9,463 bases of DNA, from assembly GCA_012728025.1 (NCBI GenBank), contig JAAYFX010000113.1, positions 1 through 9,463 on the forward strand. Reading direction: 5' to 3'. The translations under genes were made by a program, and so were the position numbers. Under the pieces are notes generated by a model. That model was given only the letters and a program-made list of their open reading frames with translations, had not been told where the DNA came from and made no database searches. Source of the stretch: Clostridiales bacterium (lineage in GTDB: Bacteria > Bacillota > Clostridia > Oscillospirales > Oscillospiraceae). Positions 1 through 6,180 of this stretch are shown here, piece by piece. Each line of letters begins with the position of its first letter. The stretch's first letter is position 1.

Positions 1-20
1 AATAAAATCATCCTTCAGGA

Positions 21-49
21 TTGGGGTTTTAATTTACATAACATATGAT
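21..49 (+). promoter_or_regulatory. Candidate sigma-A promoter of the nfeD-SPFH unit
   Basis: A good -10 box TATGAT lies at 44-49, and a weak -35 box TTGGGG (three of six consensus bases) at 21-26, with the ideal 17-base spacing. Transcription would start near 55 and give a leader of about 60 bases before the TTG start at 118. The leader holds a small inverted repeat, TATGCT-N5-AGCATA, at 74-90. The -35 box is poor, so the call is tentative. Confidence 0.35.
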
Positions 50-101
50 GATTTTTTAAGCTTAACTGCTTTGTATGCTTTTTTAGCATATCCTATTTAT
101 T

Positions 102-110
102 AAAGGAGGG
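102..110 (+). promoter_or_regulatory. Ribosome-binding site fixing a TTG start
   Basis: AAAGGAGGG at 102-110 is a near-perfect Shine-Dalgarno sequence placed seven bases before the TTG at 118. The next ATG in frame (residue 4) has no comparable site at the right distance, so the TTG is taken as the start of the NfeD-family gene. Confidence 0.8.
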
Positions 111-117
111 ATTTATT

Positions 118-588
118 TTGGACAGAATGCTGATAATATGGACAGTGGTTATAGTTTTATCTCTGGTGCTTGAAGGGGCAACAGCAGGACTTACCTCAAT
201 ATGGTTTGCAGCGGGAGCCTTGGCAGCTCTTATTCTTGCTCTTATTTCTCCGGAGCTTGTCGCTTTGCAAATAGTCATATTTATAGTTGTCTCCATTGTC
301 TCCATAATCCTCACCCGTCCCCTTGCGAAAAAATTTGTAAATAGTAAAATAAAGGCGACAAATGCAGACAGGGTAATTGGAGAAAACGCCATTGTAACAG
401 AGCGCATAGACAATGTTGCCGGAACGGGAACCGTCACTGTGGGCGGCAGAACGTGGACGGCAAGGAGCAAAAACGGCGAAATAATAGAAGCCGGCACTTT
501 GGCAAGAGTTCACGAAATAGAAGGGGTAAAATTGCTTGTTTCCTTAAACAAAGCACAGGAACCGGCGCAAGCCGCCCAAGGGCAGTAA
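118..588 (+). CDS. NfeD-family membrane protein, short form
   Basis: This 156-residue protein has the short NfeD architecture. Three hydrophobic segments (about residues 4-21, 27-44 and 47-66) are followed by a soluble OB-fold-like domain at about 80-145. That domain carries the family signature around residues 103-116: GTVTV, then GGRTW and AR. The tail is rich in Ala and Gln. Short NfeD proteins are usually encoded beside a stomatin/prohibitin-like SPFH protein and are thought to bind it in membrane microdomains; the next gene here is such a protein, 48 bases downstream on the same strand. There is no ClpP-like serine protease domain, which separates it from the long form. Translation begins at a TTG behind a strong Shine-Dalgarno sequence. 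The family call is firm; the cellular role (membrane organisation or stress) is inferred from relatives. Confidence 0.87.
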   Translation: MDRMLIIWTVVIVLSLVLEGATAGLTSIWFAAGALAALILALISPELVALQIVIFIVVSIVSIILTRPLAKKFVNSKIKATNADRVIGENAIVTERIDNVAGTGTVTVGGRTWTARSKNGEIIEAGTLARVHEIEGVKLLVSLNKAQEPAQAAQGQ

Positions 589-636
589 GTATAAACGGCG
601 TGTCGTATGCCTTAAGCGGCAGAAAGGCAGGTTATT

Positions 637-1536
637 ATGGAATTTGTTATTCCCGGAATCCTCATTCTTATCGCTATTTTTATTCTTGTACGCAACATTC
701 GTGTGGTACCTCAGGCTCAAGCCTATGTTATTGAAAGGCTCGGCGCCTACAATACAACATGGCACGTTGGACTTCATTTTAAGATTCCTTTTATCGAGTC
801 TATTTCCAAGAAGGTTTCCCTCAAAGAGCAGGTATATGATTTTCCTCCCCAGCCAGTTATAACTAAAGATAACGTCACAATGCAGATTGATACGGTTTTG
901 TATTTTGAAATTACTGACCCCAAACTATACACCTATGGTGTTGAAAACCCCATAAATGCCATTGAAAACCTTTCGGCAACCACTTTGAGAAACATTATAG
1001 GCGACTTAGAGCTTGACCAGACCCTTACCAGCCGTGATGTAATTAACTCCAAAATGCGGGCCATCCTTGACGAGGCCACCGACCCTTGGGGCATTAAGGT
1101 TAATCGTGTGGAGCTGAAAAACATTCTTCCCCCCCGCGAAATTCAGGACGCTATGGAAAAGCAAATGAAGGCAGAGCGTGAGCGCAGGGAATCCATCCTC
1201 AGAGCCGAGGGCGAAAAAAAATCCGCCATACTTATAGCCGAGGGTGAAAAGGAATCTGCCATTTTGCGGGCGGATGCCAGAAAGCAGTCACAAATTCTGG
1301 AAGCTCAGGGCGAGGCGGAAGCCATCCTTGCCGTCCAGACTGCCACCGCCGAGGGTATACGCCGCATAAACGAAAGTCTGCCCTCCGAGGCTGTTATTAA
1401 GCTTAAGGCTCTTGAGGCATTTGAAGCTGCTGCTAACGGAAAGGCCACAAAGATAATTATTCCTTCCGAAATTTCCGGTCTTGCTGGCCTTGCCACCTCC
1501 TTTAAAGAGGTGATTACCGAGGATAAAAACAGCTAA
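637..1536 (+). CDS. SPFH (stomatin/prohibitin-like) protein, QmcA type
   Basis: The 299-residue protein starts with one membrane segment (about residues 4-19). The SPFH/band-7 domain follows at about 22-180, with typical blocks such as VVPQAQAYVIERLG, PFIESI, TKDNV and ELDQTLTSRD. Residues about 165-240 form a charged Ala/Glu-rich coiled coil built from imperfect repeats of the type SAILxAEGEKE, as in stomatin-like protein 2 and E. coli QmcA. A short Gly/Ala/Leu-rich tail follows. Such proteins oligomerise at the cytoplasmic membrane and act as scaffolds, often with an NfeD partner, encoded here just upstream. The ATG at 637 is preceded by the moderate Shine-Dalgarno sequence AAAGGCAGG (623-631 region), which partly lies in a weak hairpin. 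Length and domain order are complete. Function beyond scaffolding is inferred from the family; a protease-regulator role of the HflK/C type is less likely given the sequence type. Confidence 0.92.
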   Translation: MEFVIPGILILIAIFILVRNIRVVPQAQAYVIERLGAYNTTWHVGLHFKIPFIESISKKVSLKEQVYDFPPQPVITKDNVTMQIDTVLYFEITDPKLYTYGVENPINAIENLSATTLRNIIGDLELDQTLTSRDVINSKMRAILDEATDPWGIKVNRVELKNILPPREIQDAMEKQMKAERERRESILRAEGEKKSAILIAEGEKESAILRADARKQSQILEAQGEAEAILAVQTATAEGIRRINESLPSEAVIKLKALEAFEAAANGKATKIIIPSEISGLAGLATSFKEVITEDKNS

Positions 1537-1641
1537 AGTGCAAAATAAATCCTTTTTCAAAAACAATATTTTTCCCTTTGCTAGGGCAGAGGATGGAATT
1601 TTATGTTTTAAACAAATCTTTAAATAAGTCATATTAAAGTT

Positions 1642-1680
1642 AAGCGGAGTCAGGACTTCTTGGAAGTCTCGTCTCCGCTT
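1642..1680. terminator. Hairpin between convergent SPFH and rib operons
   Basis: AAGCGGAG at 1642-1649 pairs perfectly with CTCCGCTT at 1673-1680, and inside it GACTTC (1654-1659) pairs with GAAGTC (1663-1668). On the plus strand the stem is followed by GATTGTTTT, on the minus strand by AACTTTAATA, so the U-tracts are poor on both sides. It is the only strong hairpin in the 248-base gap between the two converging units and is the best candidate for their shared terminator. Confidence 0.45.
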
Positions 1681-1784
1681 GATTGTTTTAAAGTATAAAT
1701 CCGAACCCTTGATGGAAAGCAAAAGCGTAGATACAGAAACTTTCTTATAAAATACCGTAATAATCAAAAGTTGGACTTGCAATG

Positions 1785-2252
1785 TTACCCCTGCATATCT
1801 CGAATTAGATTTACCATTTCAATTGCGCCGACTGCACTGTCAAATCCCTTATTCCCAGCTTTAGTGCCGGCCCGCTCAATGGCCTGCTCAATATTGTCAG
1901 TAGTCAACACGCCAAACATGACGGGAATGCCACTTTCCAGAGATATGTGTGCAATGCCCTTTGATACCTCACTACACACATAATCGTAATGGCTGGTGCT
2001 GCCACGAATAATGGCGCCAAGGCAGATAACCGAGTCATATTTTCCGCTCTTTGCCATTTTAGAAGCTATAAGCGGAATTTCAAACGCACCAGTGACCCAT
2101 GCAATATCAATGCTGTTATCGCTGACCCCATGGCGCTTTAGCCCATCAAGAGCACCACTTAGCAGCTTGCCTGTAATAAATTCATTAAATCGTGCAACAA
2201 CGATACCAATCCGAATTTCCTTGGATACGAGTTTTCCTTCAAAAACTTTCAT
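1785..2252 (-). CDS. ribH: 6,7-dimethyl-8-ribityllumazine synthase
   Basis: RibH joins 5-amino-6-ribitylamino-uracil with 3,4-dihydroxy-2-butanone 4-phosphate to make 6,7-dimethyl-8-ribityllumazine, the substrate of riboflavin synthase. At 155 residues it has normal length. The pocket motifs are present in order: RFNEFIT (21-27), GAFEIP (55-60), the block RGSTSHYDYV with the catalytic His88 (same number as in B. subtilis), FGVLTTDN and RAGTKAGNKG. The protein normally assembles into a 60-subunit icosahedral shell or a smaller pentamer. It is the last gene of the operon, 16 bases after ribBA, and its Shine-Dalgarno sequence AAAGGAGC (2261-2268) directly abuts the ribBA stop codon, which fits coupled translation. 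No unusual residues were seen. Confidence 0.97.
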   Translation of the reverse strand: MKVFEGKLVSKEIRIGIVVARFNEFITGKLLSGALDGLKRHGVSDNSIDIAWVTGAFEIPLIASKMAKSGKYDSVICLGAIIRGSTSHYDYVCSEVSKGIAHISLESGIPVMFGVLTTDNIEQAIERAGTKAGNKGFDSAVGAIEMVNLIRDMQG

Positions 2253-2268
2253 TGTTATAAGCTCCTTT

Positions 2269-3468
2269 TTAATAATTTAAAATGTGACCCATTTTCTTTT
2301 GCTTGGTTTGCAAATAAAATAAATCATGGTCGGTGGCATCTATCTGGATTGGAACACGTTCAGCAATATCTAATCCAAAATCTGAAAGCTGATAGACCTT
2401 GTCGGGATTGTTGGTGAGTAGACGCAAGGTTTTGGCTCCAAGGTCACGCAATATCTGTGCACCGATAAAATACTCCCGCATATCCCCCGGAAAGCCAAGG
2501 GCGAGATTTGCCTCCAGAGTATCCATGCCCTGTTCCTGAAGCTCATAAGTACGCAATTTATTGATAAGTCCAATTCCACGGCCTTCCTGACGCATATAAA
2601 GCAAAATGCCCCGACCCTCTTTTTCAATTTGCGTCATGGCTGACGAAAGCTGCTGGCCGCAGTCACAGCGCATGGAGCCAAAGGCATCTCCGGTCAGACA
2701 CTCGGAATGAACACGGCATAGTAAGTTTTCTCCATTTCCAATTTCGCCCTTAACCAGCGCCACATGATGTTCTTCGTTGAGCTTGTTGATATATCCATAA
2801 GCCTTAAAATCGCCATACTTTGTAGGCATTAACGTACAGGTTACCTGCTCCACAAGTTTATCACTTCGTTTGCGGTATTCCTGTATGGCTTTAATGGTAA
2901 CCATTTTAAGGCCCCAACGCTGTGCTAACTCCATCAGTTCCGGTGTGCGCATCATGGTCCCGTCATCCCCCATAATCTCGCAGCATAGGCCGCATTCTTT
3001 TAGCCCTGCCAGCCTCATTAAATCCACAGTTGCCTCGGTATGCCCATTTCGCTCCAGTACGCCGTTTTTTCTTGCAAGGAGCGGGAACATATGACCAGGG
3101 CGGCGGAAATCCTCCGGTTTGGCATCATCAGCGACACATTTTAAGGCAGTAATACTGCGCTCTGCCGCCGAAATACCAGTGGTGGTGTCTACATGGTCAA
3201 CGGATACTGTAAATGCTGTTTCGTGATTATCGTTGTTGTCGCTGACCATTTGGGGAAATTGCAGTTTATGGCAATACTCTGCGCTCATAGGCATACAAAT
3301 CAAACCTTTGCCATGCACCGCCATAAAATTTATGTTTGCAGTGGTGGCAAATTCAGCCGCACAGATAAAATCTCCCTCATTTTCCCTGTCCTCATCGTCA
3401 GTAACCAGAATAATTTTTCCAAGGCGTAGGTCTTCCAACGCCTCTTTGATTGTGCTAAATTCAAACAT
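2269..3468 (-). CDS. ribBA: Bifunctional DHBP synthase / GTP cyclohydrolase II
   Basis: This 399-residue fusion makes both precursors of the pathway. The N-terminal RibB half (about 1-200) converts ribulose 5-phosphate to 3,4-dihydroxy-2-butanone 4-phosphate plus formate; it shows the acidic motif DDEDRENEGDF (24-34) and RNGHTEATVDL (140-150). The C-terminal RibA half (about 205-399) opens GTP to the diaminopyrimidine; it shows the zinc ligands Cys257, Cys268 and Cys270 in SECLTGD...RCDCG, then RQEGRGIGL (293-301) and TNNPDKV, and ends in a typical KMGHIL tail. Both halves look intact, so both activities are expected. The gene lies 12 bases after ribE, behind the strong Shine-Dalgarno sequence AGGAGGG. 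The fusion is the usual form in Bacillota. Confidence 0.97.
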   Translation of the reverse strand: MFEFSTIKEALEDLRLGKIILVTDDEDRENEGDFICAAEFATTANINFMAVHGKGLICMPMSAEYCHKLQFPQMVSDNNDNHETAFTVSVDHVDTTTGISAAERSITALKCVADDAKPEDFRRPGHMFPLLARKNGVLERNGHTEATVDLMRLAGLKECGLCCEIMGDDGTMMRTPELMELAQRWGLKMVTIKAIQEYRKRSDKLVEQVTCTLMPTKYGDFKAYGYINKLNEEHHVALVKGEIGNGENLLCRVHSECLTGDAFGSMRCDCGQQLSSAMTQIEKEGRGILLYMRQEGRGIGLINKLRTYELQEQGMDTLEANLALGFPGDMREYFIGAQILRDLGAKTLRLLTNNPDKVYQLSDFGLDIAERVPIQIDATDHDLFYLQTKQKKMGHILNY

Positions 3469-3480
3469 TTTAATTCCCTC

Positions 3481-4119
3481 CTAAAAACCATATTCTGCAA
3501 GAAAGCTGTCCGTAATATTGCTGTTTTGCGTGTCTTTAGCCATCAGATGTTCCACATATTTGACAATACAGTCATTTTCTAAATTTACTAAATCCCCTAC
3601 ACGGCGGCTTGACAACGTCGTTAAAGAAGCCGTATGCGGTATGATAGAAACACTGAAGCTATCCTTATAGACTCTTGCCACAGTCAGACTGATGCCATCA
3701 ATGGCAATTGAGCCTTTTTCAATAATATACCGAAGAATTGGTAAGGGCGCCTTGACTGTGTACCAAACAGCCTTATCATCCCTGCGAATACCTGAAACCT
3801 TGCCGGTGCCGTCGATATGTCCGGAAACAATGTGGCCGCCAAATCTATCATTTGCCGCCATTGCCCGTTCCAAATTAACTAGGCTTCCTGTTTGAAGGTT
3901 TCCAAGGGAAGAGCGACTTAGGGTTTCGTGCATAACATCGGCAGTAAAGCCACTCTGGGAAATGGAGGTAACCGTTAGACAAACACCGTTCACTGCGACA
4001 CTGTCACCAAGATGGACGTCTTCCATGATTTTTGCTGCTTGCACCGATAGGACAGCCGAATTTACTCCTTTTTTTATAGCCTGTATTTTGCCGACTTCTT
4101 CTACAATTCCTGTGAACAC
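3481..4119 (-). CDS. ribE: Riboflavin synthase, alpha subunit
   Basis: Riboflavin synthase dismutates two molecules of 6,7-dimethyl-8-ribityllumazine into riboflavin and the pyrimidine used by RibH. The 212-residue protein has the diagnostic start MFTGIVEEVG and two related lumazine-binding barrels. The first (about 1-96) has NGVCLTV at 44-50 and the second (about 97-190) has DGISLTV at 141-147, joined through GGHIVSGHIDG. The C-terminal helix that drives trimer formation follows. The start codon is GTG, six bases after GAGGT (4126-4130), and lies inside the end of ribD, so the two genes overlap by 19 bases in different frames and are probably translationally coupled. In B. subtilis nomenclature this gene is ribE (E. 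coli ribC). Confidence 0.96.
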   Translation of the reverse strand: MFTGIVEEVGKIQAIKKGVNSAVLSVQAAKIMEDVHLGDSVAVNGVCLTVTSISQSGFTADVMHETLSRSSLGNLQTGSLVNLERAMAANDRFGGHIVSGHIDGTGKVSGIRRDDKAVWYTVKAPLPILRYIIEKGSIAIDGISLTVARVYKDSFSVSIIPHTASLTTLSSRRVGDLVNLENDCIVKYVEHLMAKDTQNSNITDSFLAEYGF

Positions 4120-5201
4120 CGAATTACCTCGCTTTCTAATAAAATATCTTCACCCACCTGTGTCATGACTGGCTTACTTAACAGAAAGGCCCTATCAGGA
4201 TGATTAACACCTAAACCTTCCACCGGTGTCTTTCCGCTGCCGCCGAACAGTTTTGGAGCGATATATGCCTGCACCTTATTTACAATACCGCTTTGCAAAG
4301 CTGAGCAATTCAGTGTGCCTCCACCCTCCAGTAAAAGGCTGTCAATCTGCTTTTCGCCCAACTTTTCCATCAGGCTGTTCAAATCAATATGGTCTTCTTT
4401 TTTGGGGATCACCAAAACCTCGCAACCTGCATCCAGATAGGGCTGATGGCGATTGGTATCGGTTACGGCAGTAGCAATGAGGGTAGCAGAAGCATATGTT
4501 GTGGTCACAGTTTTTGCTTGCAGCGGCGTTCTCAAATTGGTATCGCAGATTATGCGCAGGGGATTTCTGCTGTTCTCCAGCCGACAGGTCAACAGTGGAT
4601 TATCTGCAAGAATCGTGCCCACACCGACCATGATAGCAGAATAGCGATGCCGGTCCTCATGCACACGCCGACGTGCTTTCTCACCGGTAATCCATTGGGA
4701 ATTGCCGGAGTGTGTGGCAATTTTTCCGTCCATTGTCATAGCATACTTCATGACCACATAGGGTGTCTTGTTTTGAATATAATGGAAGAAGCTTTCATTA
4801 AGCTTGTCACATTCATCCTTTAAAACACCTTCTATGACCTTAATGCCGTGAGAACGCAAAAGCGCAATGCCTTCCCCGAAAACCAAAGGATTGTAATCGG
4901 AGGAGCCAACTACCACTCGGCTGATGCCGCTTTCAATAATCACCTCGGAACAAGGCGGCGTCCTTCCATAATGGCAGCAGGGTTCCAAAGTCACATATAG
5001 AGTTGCTCCGCTTGCTGATGTTTGGCAGTTTGCCAATGCATTCCGCTCTGCATGGGGTTCTCCGTATTTTTTGTGATAGCCCTGTCCGATAATCTTGCCG
5101 TTTTTCACAATTACTGCACCCACCACAGGGTTTGGGTTTACCCATCCGTAGCCTTGCCTTGCAAGCTGAGCTGCAAGGCGCATATATTCCGTATCATTCA
5201 T
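4101..5201 (-). CDS. ribD: Bifunctional pyrimidine deaminase / reductase
   Basis: RibD carries out the second and third steps of riboflavin synthesis. The N-terminal cytidine-deaminase-like domain (about 1-145) deaminates the pyrimidine made by GTP cyclohydrolase II. It shows the zinc site H50-A-E52 and PCCHYGRTPPC with Cys75 and Cys84, each one residue off the B. subtilis RibG numbering. The C-terminal reductase domain (about 147-360) reduces the ribose side chain with NADPH; it shows MDGKIA (157-162), DNPLLTCR (200-207) and the nucleotide-binding EGGG (292-295). At 366 residues it has normal length. It is the first gene of the operon, with the Shine-Dalgarno sequence GGAGGTG (5206-5212) directly after the second terminator-like hairpin of the FMN riboswitch leader. 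The ribE start lies within its last codons. Confidence 0.97.
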   Translation of the reverse strand: MNDTEYMRLAAQLARQGYGWVNPNPVVGAVIVKNGKIIGQGYHKKYGEPHAERNALANCQTSASGATLYVTLEPCCHYGRTPPCSEVIIESGISRVVVGSSDYNPLVFGEGIALLRSHGIKVIEGVLKDECDKLNESFFHYIQNKTPYVVMKYAMTMDGKIATHSGNSQWITGEKARRRVHEDRHRYSAIMVGVGTILADNPLLTCRLENSRNPLRIICDTNLRTPLQAKTVTTTYASATLIATAVTDTNRHQPYLDAGCEVLVIPKKEDHIDLNSLMEKLGEKQIDSLLLEGGGTLNCSALQSGIVNKVQAYIAPKLFGGSGKTPVEGLGVNHPDRAFLLSKPVMTQVGEDILLESEVIRCSQEL

Positions 5202-5216
5202 ATAGCACCTCCATAT

Positions 5217-5251
5217 AAAAAAATGCCCTAAACAAAATGTTCAAGGCATTT
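5217..5251 (-). terminator. Second terminator-like hairpin of the rib leader
   Basis: On the minus strand AAATGCCTTGAACA pairs with TGTTTAGGGCATTT over 14 base pairs (two of them G-U) around a TTT loop (5221-5251), and TTTT follows at once (5220-5217). This has the form of an intrinsic terminator. It ends only four bases before the ribD Shine-Dalgarno sequence at 5206-5212, so besides stopping transcription it could hinder ribosome access. Confidence 0.7.
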
Positions 5252-5284
5252 CCTACCACAGGTATGAGACTATGCCGATGCAAA

Positions 5285-5316
5285 TAAAAAGCTCCGGAAT
5301 ATAAATATTCCAGAGC
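5285..5316 (-). terminator. First terminator of the FMN riboswitch leader
   Basis: On the minus strand GCTCTGGAATA pairs with TATTCCGGAGC (5291-5316, one G-U pair) and is followed by TTTTTATTT. This is a textbook intrinsic terminator placed about 35 bases after the riboswitch aptamer, where the expression platform is expected. An outer helix could close around it: TATGCGATG (5320-5328) with CATCGGCATA (5271-5280), one G bulged. That pairing would take the U-tract into a loop. Confidence 0.75.
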
Positions 5317-5350
5317 GAACATCGCATACACATAGCAAAAACTGCGGCTG

Positions 5351-5460
5351 TTATCTTCTTTCATCCAGACTATACTGTCGGCTTCGGAATTGCACCGAAT
5401 CATGCCTTGCGGCTCGTGGGCTTTACCACCGGTAGGGAATTACACCCTGCCCTGAAGATT
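5351..5460 (-). promoter_or_regulatory. FMN riboswitch (RFN element)
   Basis: The leader RNA of the rib operon carries all conserved blocks of the RFN element in order on the minus strand. These are ATCTTCAGGGCAGGGTG, AATTCCCTACCGGTGGTAAA, GCCCACGAGC, the GCAAGGCA segment, ATTCGGTGCAATTCCGAAGCC, and GACAGTATAGTCTGGATG. Stem P1 closes between ATCTTC (5454-5459) and GAAGAT (5353-5358). Known RFN elements bind FMN and in Bacillota switch on termination of rib transcription. Here the aptamer starts about ten bases after the predicted transcription start and is followed by two terminator hairpins before ribD. The core looks complete, so ligand binding is expected. Confidence 0.97.
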
Positions 5461-5477
5461 TTATTCTATTATTATTT

Positions 5478-5506
5478 GTTATACCATGGGTTTTTGTATT
5501 TGTCAA
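5478..5506 (-). promoter_or_regulatory. Sigma-A promoter of the rib operon
   Basis: On the minus strand a perfect -35 box TTGACA (5501-5506) and the -10 box TATAAC (5478-5483) are separated by exactly 17 bases. Transcription would start near 5471, giving a leader of about 270 bases containing the riboswitch and its terminators. The strong promoter fits control by attenuation rather than by a repressor. Confidence 0.85.
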
Positions 5507-5719
5507 TAAAACTAGGCTTCCACCTTTTTTTAGAAAAACCTTCAATCTGCAATTTCCTAAGTGTAAACATAAAGAAAATACAATAAGCAATTTGTGAAAA
5601 TATGACTAAGGTTTCAACAAAACCTTATTAACCATAGAAAAATCCAAGGCGAGTTTGGCGAATATATCAAAAATATCTTGTATTGAAAAAAGCGTTCCTA
5701 TAATCGTTCCCATATTTAT
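5507..5719. other. AT-rich spacer without recognisable gene
   Basis: This stretch separates the rib promoter from the tRNA terminator. I see no open reading frame with a ribosome-binding site and no RNA gene. It holds a small hairpin, AAGGTTT-CAACA-AAACCTT (5608-5626), without a U-tract, and an isolated TATAAT at 5699-5704 on the plus strand with no good -35 partner. Confidence 0.6.
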
Positions 5720-5770
5720 AAAATAAGAAAAACCCTGTATTTATGGTAAACCCAGGGTTTTTCTTATTTT
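5720..5770 (-). terminator. Terminator of the tRNA-Ser gene
   Basis: AAAATAAGAAAAACCCTG (5720-5737) and its exact reverse complement (5753-5770) form an 18-bp perfect stem around a 15-base loop. On the minus strand the second arm is CAGGGTTTTTCTTATTTT, so the U-rich part lies within the stem itself. The repeat begins on the last base of the tRNA CCA end. The A-rich and T-rich arms should let it act in both directions. Confidence 0.8.
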
Positions 5771-5862
5771 GGCGGAGAAGGAGGGATTCGAACCCTCGAA
5801 ACCCTTTTGGGGTTTACACGATTTCCAATCGTGCGCGCTCGACCAGGCTACGCGACTTCTCC
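5770..5862 (-). tRNA. tRNA-Ser, anticodon GGA
   Basis: The 93-base gene folds as a class II tRNA. The acceptor stem GGAGAAG pairs with CTTCTCC, followed by discriminator G and an encoded CCA. The anticodon stem CACGA/TCGTG encloses the loop TTGGAAA with anticodon GGA (5824-5826), which reads UCC and UCU serine codons. A long variable arm (AAACCCC/GGGTTT region) is typical of tRNA-Ser, and the T arm is GAGGG-TTCGAAT-CCCTC. It is a lone tRNA with its own consensus promoter and terminator. Confidence 0.97.
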
Positions 5863-5916
5863 ATGTCAATACATAAGGTGTTGTAAATTGTCACCTGCTG
5901 TAAATACAGCTTTTAC

Positions 5917-5945
5917 ATTATAAGTTAGAAAACACTTATTGTCAA
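5917..5945 (-). promoter_or_regulatory. Consensus sigma-A promoter of tRNA-Ser
   Basis: TTGACA (5940-5945) and TATAAT (5917-5922) on the minus strand are both perfect, with a 17-base spacer. Transcription would start near 5910, about 48 bases before the tRNA. The leader begins with the small inverted repeat GCTGTA-AA-TACAGC (5897-5910). A full-consensus promoter fits a stable RNA gene. Confidence 0.9.
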
Positions 5946-6056
5946 TAGCAAAAGTAAATTTTAAAGTAGATATTGCAAAAAAACACGAAGAAATGCGAAC
6001 TGAACTTTGCCGTACAAAAAAGCAGGAAAAGTTGTTTTTAAAATCCCTTGAACCAA

Positions 6057-6085
6057 TTAGTTAAAATGGCTAACTAAAGTATAAA
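6057..6085 (+). promoter_or_regulatory. Palindrome at a candidate upstream symporter promoter
   Basis: TTAGTTA (6057-6063) and its reverse complement TAACTAA (6071-6077) flank seven bases, AAATGGC. The site lies between a weak -35 box TTAGTT (6057-6062) and a good -10 box TATAAA (6080-6085), 17 bases apart. It may be a repressor operator for this promoter, or a site upstream of the second promoter near 6100-6128. The symmetry is seen directly; the regulatory role is inferred. Confidence 0.4.
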
Positions 6086-6099
6086 ATGTATTCTTTTTC

Positions 6100-6128
6100 T
6101 TGTCTTTTCCACATTAATATGGTATTAT
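6100..6128 (+). promoter_or_regulatory. Candidate extended -10 promoter of the symporter gene
   Basis: The -35 box TTGTCT (6100-6105) and the -10 box TATTAT (6123-6128) are 17 bases apart. A TG at 6120-6121 gives the extended -10 motif TGGTATTAT. Transcription would start near 6135, leaving a leader of about 50 bases before the ATG at 6185. It lies closer to the gene than the candidate at 6057-6085 and scores at least as well. Confidence 0.5.
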
Positions 6129-6172
6129 TCCTTGGTGTGGCTCAAAATCACGCAAAAACAAAAAGGTCTATT

Positions 6173-6180
6173 GAGGAGGA
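6173..6180 (+). promoter_or_regulatory. Ribosome-binding site fixing the symporter start
   Basis: GAGGAGGA ends four bases before the ATG at 6185. The frame is open back to an earlier ATG at 6086, but that ATG overlaps a promoter -10 box and has no Shine-Dalgarno sequence. The ATG at 6185 also places the protein start exactly where PutP family proteins begin. Confidence 0.88.

Noticed and set aside
1..30. Terminator-like repeat ATCC-TTCA-GGAT followed by TTTT
   Set aside because: The stem is only four base pairs and the T-run is separated by GGGG; it may be the tail of an upstream terminator, but it cannot be supported here.
1288..1782. Minus-strand open frame of 164 codons
   Set aside because: It lies mostly antisense to the SPFH gene, has no ribosome-binding site, its product resembles no known family, and the hairpin at 1642-1680 cuts through it.
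1785..5506. Rib operon as a recently acquired island because it is inverted relative to its neighbours
   Set aside because: There are no flanking repeats, integrase or tRNA-end duplication, and the operon has the standard gene order and control of Bacillota; a codon-usage comparison would be needed to reopen this.
5676..5770. Plus-strand TATAAT at 5699-5704 followed by the 18-bp hairpin, as a possible small RNA gene
   Set aside because: The only -35 candidate (TTGTAT at 5678) is 15 bases away and poor; the hairpin is fully explained as the tRNA terminator.
5864..5869. TTGACA on the minus strand just before the tRNA
   Set aside because: No -10 box follows at 16-18 bases, where tRNA sequence lies; the true promoter is the full consensus one at 5917-5945.
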